From the NCBI GenBank assembly GCA_022592435.1, contig JABYQS010000150.1:29111-93110 (forward strand): a stretch of 64,000 bases of DNA. The letters are read 5' to 3'. Below, piece by piece: positions 36,629 through 48,741 of this stretch. Numbering within the stretch: the first letter of the stretch is position 1; the number at the start of each line of letters is the position of its first letter. The stretch is from Cerioporus squamosus (lineage: Eukaryota > Basidiomycota > Agaricomycetes > Polyporales > Polyporaceae). The notes beneath the pieces were generated by a model that had not been told where the DNA came from, made no database searches, and worked only from the letters and a program-made list of their open reading frames with translations. The translations under genes were made by a program, and so were the position numbers.

Positions 36629-39600
36629 TCATCTACGCGGGCCGTTGTACAGCGTCTCGTCCACCCACTCCATCCGACTGCTCCTGACGGATTCAAGCGG
36701 GAACTGGGGCGCGTAGTGCCCGCTCCCACCCGACAGATTCGACCTGTGGCCGGCCGACAGCGTGCTGTTTCCACCTCCCGACGTCCTGTTGTTGCCGACC
36801 CCCGGCGTCCTGCTGTTGCTGCCCCCCGACGACCTGTGCCCGCTGCCTGCGCTGCTGCGGGCTTGCGAGCCCAGAGGCACGGACCCCGTTCGCGAGTGGT
36901 TGGAGCGCGGGTTGGACGACCGCCGAGAACCTTGCGAGGGCACAGGTGCTGCTGTTGCTCCTGCTGCGACGGATGCAGGGACGCTGCGCGGGCGATCAGG
37001 CCCATGAAGGAGCGACAGCGAGATGACACGGACTTACTTTGGTCCGTACACGCCAGGCCCGGTTTGGCGGATCATCGCGGACGGGTCGAAGTTCATAGGC
37101 GGAGGCCCGGGGTAGCTCGGGAGCCGCTCAGCCTTTGCAGCTGGCTTGGAGCGGCATGATCGCATGAGGCCTGTGTCAATCGCGTTGTTAGCATGACATG
37201 ACAAATTGAAGCAATCGATGGCAACGCACAACGAGTAAGTGCCCAGAGGAGCAGGAGGACGATGACGCCGACGACGACGGTGACGGGGATGGAGATCTGG
37301 AGGTTGTGCACGTACCACGACTGCGTATGCGATTTTTATCAGTACGGTTCCCGATGAGTGTCAAGTAACGCGATGACTCGCCTTGAAGACCTGCTGCCAA
37401 CTCCCAGGTTTGCAAGTACCCGAGTAGCATGTGCCGCCATATCCTGAGAAACGGGTTCAGAGCCCGGGTTGTCCCCACTCTCAAAAAGCACGTACCACAC
37501 GGAGACCCGTCAACAAGCGTAGATTGGAGGACGACACACTGGTTCGACGCGCTGGGGTCTTGACACGAGACCTGGCAAGACTTGTCGTTGTTGCTTGGGC
37601 AAGCCTTGCTCAGGTTCATGGAGGCGCCCACGAGCGCGCATTGTTCTATACACAGCGTTAGCAAGGACAACACCCGTCTAAGGAGCAGAAACCACCCACG
37701 ATCGAGCGACGTGCACTGTCCACTCGCACACGCGAGACCACCCGAGCCACAGCTCTGCCCGTTCTTCGCAAACACATCCTTGGGACACGCCGCGCTCGTG
37801 CCAGAGCACATCTCCGCGGTGTCGCACCGGTCGTCCTTGCTCGGCCTGCACACCTGCGTGCTGGGCGCGAACGTGCACGCGTCGGTGCAGCACTCGGAGC
37901 TATCCGGGTCGCACACCGCGCCGTTCTTGAACTTGCACGTCGACGCGTCGCAGCAGCTCGAGTTGGAGCTCAGGCCGGGGTCGCAGTCCTCGCCGTCCTC
38001 GACAATGCCGTTGCCGCACATCTGGAGCGTGATCAGCGGCTTGCCGGAGGTGAGCGAGGTCGGGCCGTTGGCGTCGACCAGGCAGGAGGTGTTCGTGCGG
38101 CCGCCGGAAGTGCCCGACATGAGTGAGCCTACAACCACAGATTCTATGAGGATCAGTCATGGTGAGTAGGAGGACGGAGGACGCACAGATGTTGCCGATG
38201 CTGCATGGGGAGAAGTTCATCTCCCCAGTCTCTGCAACGGGGCTCATGATGTACTGTGAGTTGGCGTTGCAAGTGGTCGTCGATAGCGGACAGCAATTGG
38301 TGGAGTCTGTCTCGCAGCCAGTTGTTGCACGAGCATCCACCCGCGCACTGTGAACAGGGTCAGTCACCCTTCTTATAACTCCTATTATCCCCCGACTCAC
38401 GTCATGCTGTCGCAGAAGCTGGTCAGTACGACGCTCCAACACAGCAGGCAAGGAGACTTCCTCACAATAGCACCAAAGTTATGCCCGATTTCATGCGCAA
38501 TGACTTGCCACTCCGTGCGCCCGCCTGTCGAGACAGCAGTGCCAGAAACGACGGACGGGCTGTTCCCAGACGCACTCTGCTGGCAAAGCGTCGCAAGCCA
38601 GGCGATGCCGACCTCGGAACCTGTAGGACAGCCGCTCATGAGATGCCACAGGCCCGCGCCATCGTCGCCCTTGTTGCCGCGCCACTGCGAGAATATCGAC
38701 AGCCTGTCGTTGAGCGAGACGTCCTCCGAGCACGCGACGTTCCACGGGGCGTCCGCCGTCGCGGAGCTCGGGCACTCCGGCTCGTGCACCTGCAGCTCGA
38801 CGATCCCGAGGCTGACCTGGAACGTCGTCTTGTACAGCGCGCTCGCGGTGTTCCAGTTCGTGATGATCGCCTGCGTCGCGTTCTCGGACGAGCCGTAGCG
38901 GCTCGTGTACTCGCAGTCCGCCGCAACGCCCATGTACACGATCTGCTGCGATGTGGGACACCCAGCGCTTTGGCCGATATGGTCTGAGAAACTACAGCGA
39001 TCGAGTCTCAGTGAGTGTCTGCGGGACCCAAGGATCAACACAATGTGACGTACTCGATACCCATCCCGCCTCCGGCAACATCGTCGCGCTTGGTGAGGTT
39101 GGATGCAGGCTGCATTAGTCCGAACGCGTCATACCACCGGGTGTACGAGTCAACAGGCGGGCGGCGGATCGCATCGTTCTGCATCGGGTTCGTGTTGAAG
39201 TCCATGCGGTCGTGGCCACACGACTCGCCCGCTGCCGCGGAGGAGCCCACGAGCTTGGCGTGCTCATGCTTGCTCAGCACGTCCGAGTCGCGCCAGATGA
39301 CGAGGTTCGAGTCCGGGTGCTCATCGGAAAGCTGGATGTGTGGGTCGAGGTGAAGTTTGTTGCGCAGGTAGTTCTCCTTGGTCGTGACATGGTGCACCAC
39401 GCCCCCAACAGAGAACGCACCTTCGAACACCGGAGGCCGACCGGTATCCGCGTCGCCTTGGTCGTAGACGGTTATGCGCGCCCAGCCGAGCTCGTACTGG
39501 CCCGACGGTCGGGGGATAACCCCGGCGGTATCTTCTCGTAGCCGATCAGAAGAGACGTGCGCTGGAATGACCTCGCCCCAGTAGGCCTTCACATTCTCGC

Positions 39601-40728
39601 GCAAGATCGGCTCTGTATGCGAGAGCACTGATTGACCGTTAGGTCCGTTCTTGTAGAAGTTTATTCGGGCAGCGGGATGGATGAGATGGTCGTTAGGACG
39701 TAAGTGGAGGTAAAAGGTCTCGTCGAATGCGGTGAGGGTCAGGCGGAAGGAGTCCGTGTGGCGGAGTACGGGGGAGTCTATGGGAGGTGAACGCTTTCCA
39801 TGACTGCTTGGTGGTGAAGGTCGTCGGGGTAGGATGTCAATAGATAATGTTGAAGGATGAGCTAGTCGCTTTAGTGGCCGTGCGGGAGCACTGAGTGCTG
39901 TTAGAGTGATAGTTAGCTTCGGCATGGAAGAAGGTGTGGTCTTGAGATCTTGCAACGCTCTCCTGGACCCTGGCTAGAACATCATGAAATACTGCGATAT
40001 GCATGCATGTGGGCAAGACCCATGACGAAGATGCGGGCAGTGCGCGTCTTCGCCAAGAAACGCGCCCAGTCGCGACTTCCGCCGTACTCGCTATGTCATC
40101 CCCTCTTCTATCGACCCATCCGCAGCAGGCGGTGCATGCCACGCCGGAGAGTATGAGTATGCTGCTCGTCCTCCTGCCACGCGCATTGCAGCATCTGTCT
40201 ATGCGCGCCGAGCCCTCGGCCAATATTCTTGCGTAGTATCGGAAGCAACGGGAGGAGCGGGAGTGACATCTATCGCGATTCCTGTCCATGATGCGCGACA
40301 TGCACGACATGAAGGCAATGTGCAATGCGCAAGAGGGCGGGCGTACGGGTGTGCGAGAAGGAAAACGCGTGAACCCAGGATAGCGGTAGCAGGAGGGGAC
40401 GGTGGGGAAGTATCGTGGTTTATGCCCGTGCGCACCGGAGTAGCCACTGCCTAGCCATGGACAATGTCCAGCAGCCACTCGATCATGGACTGTACACAAC
40501 CTGCACGCTGTGCTATTGGCCGCGAGGTAACACATGGAGAAAGATGCCTTTGGGGAGTCCAGGTCGTGGACACACGGCGGCCGTTCATGCCGTAGAGGTC
40601 CAGGGTAGCATCGAGAGACTGACTGCGAGACCAGGGGGCGCGAGAAGTTCAAGAGACATACCTGAGGCCGTCTGGAAGCTAGCGAGGAGTGCGACGAAAA
40701 GCCAGCATATGCGATGATGAGAGTACAT
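36629..40728 (-). CDS. ADAM-family (reprolysin-type) zinc metalloprotease, type I membrane protein
   Basis: The first exon (40728-40662) encodes a signal peptide, MYSHHRICWLFVALLASFQ, and splices over 764 nt to ALSAPARPLKRLAHPSTLS, the start of the prodomain. The catalytic domain has SAGCPTSQQIVYMGVAADC and the zinc site HEIGHNFGAI-HD, in which the final His-Asp comes from a 6-nt microexon at 38406-38401. A disintegrin-like Cys-rich region follows (CGNGIVEDGEDCDPG, CCDASTCKFKNGAVC), then CALVGASMNLSKACP. One membrane segment (ISIPVTVVVGVIVLLLLWAL) and a Gly/Ser/Asn-rich basic cytosolic tail end at YNGPRR. It should act in the secretory pathway or at the cell surface; substrate unknown. Just after HDC the frame needs a +1 correction near 38320 to reach GCETDSTNCCPLSTT. 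That is a real lesion or a sequencing error. Confidence 0.86.
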
Positions 40729-42443
40729 TAGAAAGGACCGTAGGGGGTGGTGCAGACGCACTGCCGCCGAGTATGATATGAGAAAAGCCAAGGGCTGAGA
40801 AGGCCGCTGCCCAGCGCCAGATCCGACCTGCGGAGGTCTTGTCCTCTACCGTGAATTGGCGGATGCAGCGAGCGAGGAGGAAGAAAGACGAGGAGCACGG
40901 CGAGGTGAACGTCGAAGGGACACTGCACTCAGCCGCTGATCCCGCTGCCAGCCGGGCCCATGCCAGGCTTGCATCGCGACCGCGACCGACTACGGGCGCT
41001 TCGTTCCCCGCACACCTGTCATCCCGCTACCATCATCCTCGGCCTGCCTCCGTCTTCCTCCCCTTGGCCTCTACGTGCTTGGCTACTCTCGTCTGCGCTG
41101 CTTTACATCTCTTGTTGGTTCTATTGCGCTACAGCGTGAACTCGCTCTCTGCCATGCACCTGCTCGTTGCTGCCGCCGACCGCATAGCCTCGGCAATGGC
41201 AAGAACTCGCAACGGTACCTTGTCCGAAAATACCGCTCCCATCTCGTGCAGTCTTTTTGCAACCTGGACTTGATGGATGTCATCTGGCATGAGTCGGACC
41301 TCCTGACATCCCGCCGAGCTGTGCTTGTGGGAATGAGGTACCGGACGCGCGATGCTGCGCATATTCAACGCGTCACTTCCAGCCGGGTCCTCGACATATC
41401 CTGCGATCTGCCCATCCGACTCCGACACGATCTTTGCGATCACGTTCTGACGGGGTGATCTCACCGCAAGTCTTGCAGCTTTCCTGCCTGCAAGTCGCGT
41501 ATATTACACCCATTCACCTGCGACCATCCATCGTGTACGTCCACAAAAAGTCCGCTACGGATCGGTACGTGCAACTCTTCCTCTCTCTCCTAGCTGACGC
41601 GTTCTGAAGATCCGTGCCGTCAACACTACACAGTGTCCGGAATGACGCGTCCTCGACTGCGAGTCACTGCCCGACCCCTCCGACGCGACCAGGAAGCCAA
41701 ACCATCCAGATGGGTACGTCGGCACCGTCGAGTACGTGCCCCTGCTCCACCACAAGGAGGAACGGCCGCGCGATGTACAGCAGTTCTTGAGATGGACGAG
41801 CAGCGCAGCTATGTCGACTCGGCTTGGATGCATAAGTCACTGCCCGCCAGGGTTCAGCTGAACTTGCAGGAGCTACCAAGTCTCGGCTCGAGAGCGATGC
41901 GTGGGGGTCGGAGAGCAGGGCGAACATGCGTAAGAAGTAGCGCTTTCATATGGCCCCCGGTGTATATGCAGATAAATGTGCATCGATATTACCTTGAGCT
42001 AGACATTGGGTGGGCGGCCCCGGTCGAGTGAACGCAGTGCGTAGCTACTACGTCGATCGCGCAAGCTTGACGGGACTGTGCACGACTCCAGATGTGGTCC
42101 TGAGCTCCAAGGATTATAAGTATGAAGTCCTACTGTAGATAGAGTCTAAAGAGTGTCCGTGATATGGCAAGTCCATCATCAATGTTAATGAGCGAGTCCA
42201 GATGACCCAAAGAGCGAATGACAGAGCGAGGAGAGCACGAGAGTAAGCATGCGCATGCGTGTATCAGTCGTATATCAGACATTGCAAAGCAAAACGAACT
42301 AGTAGATACATGTCACCTTCCTTGCAGAAGAGCTCTCCCCCACGCCTATCATGGGCCGTAATAGTCATCTCCAAAAAAACCACAAGAGTCAGTCCTATGT
42401 ACAGCACACCAAGACCCTACTCCTTCCTCGTCGATACACCCTC
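40729..42443. other. Intergenic region, no gene supported
   Basis: About 1.7 kb. A plus-strand stretch near 41660-41860 reads DGYVGTVEYVPLLHHKEERP and looks protein-like, and a minus-strand ORF at 41464-41129 (111 codons) also looks composed. Neither connects to a start, splice chain or known domain. They may be gene relics. Confidence 0.45.
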
Positions 42444-44413
42444 TCAGTGGCTCGGCCCCGGCCCCGCGAACGACGTCTGGTTGTTCGGACTCACGGGTGC
42501 ACTCGGGGTGCCGTTCACCGTCATCATCGTCTCCTGCCGGTACCCCATCTTTTCCCTTGGGTAGGCCTGAGGCGACGACCCGCCGGTCTCGCTCGCCTCC
42601 TCGTACGAGGGCGGGAGGTGGCCAGGGTCTTGGTTCAGGAGAGGGACGTTCGGCGACACCGGGGGCGTGGTGTAGCCGGACACTGCATAGGACACGGGGC
42701 GGGGCTCCGACGCGGCCGCCCAAACGTGTACGGCTCGACCGTGCTGGCGACCTTGTGCTCCTCCTCGAGCTCGGCGGCACGCTTGAAGAAGGTGTTGTCT
42801 TGGCGGCGGCGGATGAAGTAGAACGCGAGGAGGCCGAGGCCGATGACACCTGCGACGCCGCCCACGGTGCCGCCGACGATGGCGCCGATGTCGCGGGACT
42901 TGGTCGAGGAGACGCTGCGGGGCGCAAACGCAAGCGACGCATCGCCGTCCTTGGGGATGTTGAAGATGCTGTGCGCGGATAGTTAGCGTCCGCCGGGTTG
43001 TTACAAGGAGATAGGTACTTACACGTAGAGCTGAGAGAGCCAGTTCTGGCCGAAGATGTATTGCGTGACCCCGGAGTCCGTGAAGCCCTCGATGAGGCTG
43101 ATGCACGTCCCGTCACCCTGGTTAACAACGAGAAGCGACTGGTCGACCGTGAACTGCTGCGAGTTGATGGCGACGGTGAACTGAACGTTGGCGTCGCACG
43201 GGACCTCCCAAGAGACGGTTTGACCAGAGATCGTCGACTTCGTCACCTGCTCTGAGCCTGGGATGGCATCATCTACCGACAGGGGCCAGCGTCAGCGTCT
43301 CAGCATGCGCAGCAGTATCTTCGAGAAGACCTACGGAGGAGGCGTGCCTGAGAGCCGGGCATGTAGATGCCCGAGTAGTAAGGGTCGACGTTGACGAGGA
43401 TGCCACCAGAACTTCCGACGTTGTTGCTTCCGATCTTGGCTGACCATCCGTCAAGCTTGACAGTTAGGTCAGGCTGCTCATTGCCGGCGAGGTACCCCCC
43501 GGAGATGCTGCTCTGCACGGTCGTCCACTGCATCTTGTCCTGCTGGTATGCGGACGTGTCCGGTTGCAGCCAGTGGATCGTCCCAACGTCCGAGTCGGCC
43601 AGAGACTTGGAGCCAGGAGGGATGGTCAGGAGACTGCCGTTCCCCGGTATGACCGGAGAGGGCTTCAGCGCCATGCCGAAGGTGAAGTTCGTGGCCTCAG
43701 GATTCCTGATGTAGTACTGTCCATAGATACCATCGTCGAAGGTGGCAGGGAAGCCTGCGGCTGTTGTAGGCTTCTTGAGCGAGCCTAGGCCGAGGAGACC
43801 GGAGACACCGTTCTCAAAGGGCGACCCTTGTGTCTGGTTGTTCATGAGGACGACTGTGTAGCGTGTGAGATGAGCGATTGTTTGCCGAGAACATGCGGCA
43901 GTTCGTACCAGTCTGATTCGTATACGCCCATGGAGTTCCCTGGTTTGTGGACAGGGAACAATTCTTCTTCATGAGGGAACCGCTGAAGTTCCCTGCACCA
44001 AGAGCCATTGCGGGCTGTCCGCTCAGGCTCTTCGCACTCGGAGAGAGGGAGATATCGTAGCTATAGAGGTTTCGGTTTCTTGCTCTCGATACCACGATAA
44101 CACTCGCACTCACGTTGGCGTGTCGGTGAAACCGTTGCCACCCTTGTTTGCTACAGAAGAGTAGCCAAGACTGGTCGTAAGCGTGAAGTTGAAGTGCTGG
44201 AGCTGCCCGACGCCTTGGGTACCCTAAGAGAGTAGTGCTGTGAGATAACAGAAGATCGTCGAGTCATGCCCTGAGACGTACCATGCCTACACCCAAGATC
44301 GGCCGACCTCCAGCACCGAGAAGAACAGGGACATCGAGCCTTGATGGAGGTATGAAGGCCGCAGACGCGTATGATGCGCAGAGGTAGAATACGAGAGAGG
44401 TCTTCGCGAACAT
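42444..44413 (-). CDS. Pepsin-fold (A1-like) type I membrane protein lacking visible catalytic Asp motifs
   Basis: The start MFAKTSLVFYLCASYASAAF is a signal peptide. Exons then give GTQGVGQLQHFNFTLTT, YDISLSPSAKSLSGQPAMA and GVSGLLGLGSLKKP. The last is the pepsin-like G-(L/I)-x-G-L-G turn. Further on are KLDGWSAKIGSNNVGSSGGI and VPCDANVQFTVAINSQQF. A single membrane segment (GAIVGGTVGGVAGVIGLGLL) is followed by RRRQ and a Pro-rich tail with PPSYEEA, ending GPGPSH. Neither DTG/DSG catalytic motif of A1 aspartic peptidases is visible, so this may be a non-catalytic relative. In the tail the frame breaks at about 42718-42721: one extra G would join EPYTFG to AAASEPRPVSYAV. The A1 assignment rests on overall layout and is moderate. 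Confidence 0.68.
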
Positions 44414-47332
44414 TATAGGGCTCTAACTTGCAGCGTTACTAGCTTGCGCCATGAGAGTCAGCACTCAACGCTCTCGCTCAGCAAGTCGAGTACTCACAAT
44501 AAACGTTCCTCGGCGACGAGCTAGCCAGCGGGGAGCGGGAAAAGAGGAGAAGGGTCCTCCTGAAGGTGGAGGTCGGCGAACAGGAAGGAGAAGAAGCTCG
44601 GGGCATGCGGGGGCGCCATGCTGGATATAAGGCGGGGATCTGGATCACAACAAGTTCTCGCAACGCGCAACCCTCGCCTGCCGCTCACCGTCCTTCGATC
44701 TCGAGGACCCCGAAACCCCTCGGTCTTGTTAGCGCGTACTCAAATTCAAGATCTGTGATGCAAGATTAGGCGGAACTACAACGTTAACCTTCGCTGCGTG
44801 TTACTCACCGCTTCTATCTTGTTGATGTCTTGTGAGACCGTTTGCACATGAGCCAGAGACTATTGTCTTCCGCCTGGACGATGGATGAGCAGACAGCTGG
44901 CCGCGCACGCCGCATGTGCACGAAATGCATAGGGATCACGGCACCGGCGGCTTCGCACTGCAACGCCTGGGACCCCGAGCGCGTGGCTTCGGGCGTCATA
45001 GGGGCACCGCCCAGGATGATACCCACCTTGCTGTAGCTTGCTGTCGCCTCCGAGCCCGGGGCGGCATCGTATTGACCAGGCCAGAGAATGCGCCGGAGGC
45101 TGTACTGGTCGCGTCACCATGTAAGCGTCCTTGCAAAATGCTGCAACGCGTCATGCTTGCGCCGTGACGGTATATCAGCCGCATTGACCCTTTCGACATC
45201 AGGATAAGTAACTGTGTGCATAATGAGCAGGACACAACTCGTCTCCGGTTCCATGCGGTAGAGTCCCGCGAGTCGCAGTTTCGAGGGCGGATATCACTTG
45301 ACTAGAGCACCGGTGATAGAACGGCCTCAGGTACGGATCTAAGTAGAAGGAATGTGCAAACGTAAGTACGCCATCTTTGTCGCCGAAGCCGCAGCTTTCG
45401 ATGGCTCCGCAGTGTCCGACAGAATCAATTTCGCACCTGGCATTCGTGGTAAACGAGCGGATCGTTGCCAACCGTGAAGATGCCCGCCCGAAAGCTCATG
45501 CTGTGCAGACTTTGTCCTGATGGGGGTGAGTGTACAGGTTGTGGGTCCGATGAGTCGTAGCGAGGTTCAGGAACGCCACAGGAGGAGAGGAGCGCGGGAG
45601 GCAGTGATGGGATGTTCATGTCCCAGGCCTTCATCTCGCCGAGCTGAAGGTCAAGATTGGGAATGGCTGCCGACCTTGGGAGACCAGGCGGGTATGGGTC
45701 CTTGTATGTCCACCGACAGACAGTGTATTCGCATGTCCTCTGGAGCGCGAGTTGATGTACACTTGCAAGACCTCCTCGTACGGGGAGTGGCTCATGCGCT
45801 CATTTACATTGACGGGTGCAGATTGCGCTAGAGAGCCAAATGGCAGCTGCGCGCTGGTGAGCCAGGCCAACCCCTCTGCGTGGCGTTATATGCTTCAGAT
45901 GGCCGTTCATGTCGGACTGCCTCAGCACTGAAAGTCAGACGCCAAGGAGTGTGGATGGCAGCGGCGACGCGATGGCCGCAGTATGCGGGCCCCGAGGGTA
46001 CATTGGTCAACTGCCGTGAGACCGATGGGAACTGACCCAGTAGTATGCTACCTGGAGAGTGTGGAGGTCAGCCTGATAACATATTGAGCGAAGTACAGGG
46101 CAAGGGACGCACCGTGAACTATCACTCACGAATGCATGCACTCGCATATGATCTCGTCTAATGCCCAGCTGCTCGACGAGCGGGTGGCGCGTCGAGTTCG
46201 CGGTTTCCTGCTCAACCACTGAGCCACTGACGGGCGCGCAAAGAAAGCATAATCCACCGCCTGGTCGCAAGCTCCCGCCACCGTCCCCTAAGATTCACTG
46301 TGTGGTCTGTGGCTCTAGGCCCAACTCTGACCACAGCGCCCGTAGACGGAGACGATCGACATCCCGCTTCCAGAAGCTCGAGGACGGTGGTGACGCTGAC
46401 AGTGGACGTATCTGCCGCAGCGTCAAAACTGCGCGTAACATGCGACCGAGGACAGAGGGGACCGCGCAGAGCGGATGGCTGAGATGCGGCCGCATTTGAT
46501 CCATAGCTCCGTCGAGAGGCTGGGAAGATTGTGCTCTCGCCGGCCCGACATCATGGCACGCCCGTAATGAACGCAGCAATGATACGATGCATCCCGGGGT
46601 GAAGTTGGTAGTAGTACACCGGAGTTCGGGTGCATGCCTGCAATTCGCGAGCGCAAAAGCAAGTTTGAGCATCAGAGCGTTGGGCATGGCGTGGATGCAC
46701 GGAGACTCACTGGTACCATTCTTTACGAGTGAAGGTTTGTATGCGTGCGTGAAGAGTTGAGTGTTTCCGGGAACGAGGCGAAACATGGAGCATACCCGGG
46801 GCATGTTCAAGTTGCGCCCGCACTGCGCAGTTTCTTGACCGATGCTCCAAGTCGGCGCGCACTCAACGTCGCATCGCCGCCGACGCCCGCGCCCAGGCTA
46901 ATGAGAGGACCCCGAGAGACCATACATCTCTGCAAGGTGGCAATGAACATAGCATTGTCAGGGAGAGACCTGAGTAATGGTCCGATCCACGTACCTGTAT
47001 CAAGACGTCATGACGTCTGGAGCAGTAACGCGGCATACGTCCACCCTGGTAGACTCTTCCGGTACTCATCATCGCGCCCGACGGAACGCTGATTATGCTG
47101 ACTACAGTCATGTAGGTCAGCTTGAAACGGAAAACGAAGGTAAGTCGAGATGCGCACTGACATCCAAGTATAGCCACTGCGCCCATCGCGACACAAACCG
47201 CACTGAGGACGAGAAATGTGAGCAGTTCAGCGCAACTCATATCCCTCACTTTGGATTGATGAACGGGTTCGGCAAGCATGCAAAGAGGGGGAGGATCAAT
47301 GCGAAGATGAGTATGCAGCGCGATGTCGACAA
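44414..47332. other. Unresolved 2.9 kb with scattered protein-like stretches
   Basis: No complete gene model was found. The minus strand has plausible exon-like pieces: GPLISLGAGVGGDATLSARR near 46930-46860, RTPVYYYQLHPGMHRIIAAF near 46640-46570, GSILLGQFPSVSRQLTNVPS near 46045-45985, and an ORF with LQLGEMKAWDMNIPSLPPAL near 45700-45425. Several sit next to usable splice sites, but I could not chain them in one frame and recognise no family. A degenerate gene or an indel-damaged one is possible. Confidence 0.4.
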
Positions 47333-48436
47333 CTATTTACTGTCGACCTTGGGTCGTCTCTCTAGCACTCTATCCACGATTCCGAACTGCAACGCTTCCT
47401 CGGCTATGCGTAGAAGGCGTAATCAGCTACTCGGCTCATGTACATGGTCTCAGATTCTCACCTGTCATGAAGTAGTCGCGCTCCAGTGCAGTTTCTGATG
47501 ATGCCAATAAGCACCCATCCACAGGTCTCAAGGAACGGACAGCGAGGACTCACGGAATCGGTTCACGCCATCTTCTACTGCCTCGCCTTCAAGGGCGCAG
47601 TGTTTTTGGTAGATGCGCGTGAGCACTTCGCGTACTCGGAGGATCTCCTTAGCATGGATAGCGATATCGGAGGCTTGCCCGGACGCGCCACCAGAGGGCT
47701 CTGCACAGTCATGACGGTGTGAGTATGCCAGCCCGCGCTGATTTCACCAGTGTGCTCACGGTGGATCATGATGCTCGAATGCGGGAGAGCGTGGCGTTTT
47801 CCTTTCTCTCCTGCAGCGAGCAGTAACGAGCCCATGGAGCAGGCTTGGCCGACGCAGTATGTGTGTATGGGCGAGGAGACGTATTGCATCTACGTCTACA
47901 TTGGTCAAAGTCGAAGGGGGCAGGAGCGTGCATATGAGAGACTCACTGTGTCGTAAATCGCCAGGCCAGCAGTCACACTACCGCCGGGGGAGTTGATGTA
48001 GACATGAATAGGCTTGGACGTTTCTTCTGCCTCCAAGAACAATAGTTGAGCGACGATGAGAGCAGAGTCTGTATCTCTGATCTGTTTCGCGTGAGATGGA
48101 GTTCTGCCGGAATCGTGGATGCACTTACTGGTCCGTACAGCATGATCACTCGCTCTCGCAGCAAACGCGAGAAGATGTCATAACTACGCTCTCCTCGACC
48201 CTGAACGAGCACCATGTAGCACCAGGCCTTTTATCCCATGGATGAAGCTGAGTACTCACTGTTTGTTCTATGACTATAGGAACCAGATTGGCAGTCACAG
48301 GATGCGCATGTCCCATTCCACTCCAGTCCGCTGCCAACGGATGCATCCGACGAGCATGTTGAGATATTGACGGCGCTGGTTGCCTGAGACACGAAACCAA
48401 TCGTTTAGGAATGGACCGCTTGAGTGCAAACGACAT
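47333..48436 (-). CDS. clpP: ClpP-type serine peptidase, probably mitochondrial
   Basis: The proteolytic subunit that forms tetradecameric barrels with ClpX in the mitochondrial matrix. The start [20 protein letters not shown] is basic and Ser-rich, like a presequence. The mature part begins [20 protein letters not shown], followed by [30 protein letters not shown] and a block with nucleophile Ser in [17 protein letters not shown]. The catalytic His is in [19 protein letters not shown] and the Asp in [11 protein letters not shown]. All three triad positions are present. Predicted introns are short; one interrupts the His codon region (MIH-Q). The stop is at 47335-47333, about 250 aa. No frameshift was seen. 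The gene is divergent from brl1. Confidence 0.92.
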
Positions 48437-48741
48437 GACAGCCAAGGCCGAAGAAGAGACGACGAGCTCGCTGCTAGTGTGTCGATGAGGTGGTCGTCGT
48501 TGAGGCGCGAAGGCCATAGACGCCAGGCAAGTGCCACGTTCACGTGATGCACGCGTTTGCGCGCTACCGCGGCCGGCGTGAGCCACGAACTCTTGCGTCG
48601 ACCACCACCGCGGTCTCTCGTCCTGCCCGCAAGGGTCTGCATCTGGCTCTGTATTCCTCTTTTCTACGACTTTGTAACGCTACACAATAAGGTTACGCTA
48701 TGGCACGCCGTCTGCGCGCGGAGAGGTCGACGGAGACCCCG
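48437..48741. promoter_or_regulatory. Bidirectional promoter of clpP and brl1
   Basis: About 300 nt separate the divergent starts. A CACGTG E-box lies near 48540 (GTTCACGTGATGC). No TATA element is obvious. Confidence 0.5.

Noticed and set aside
45280..45471. Velvet-like string (ESCGFGDKDG) on the minus strand
   Set aside because: Only one short motif resembles the velvet family. The flanking blocks required before and after it are absent, so coincidence is likelier.
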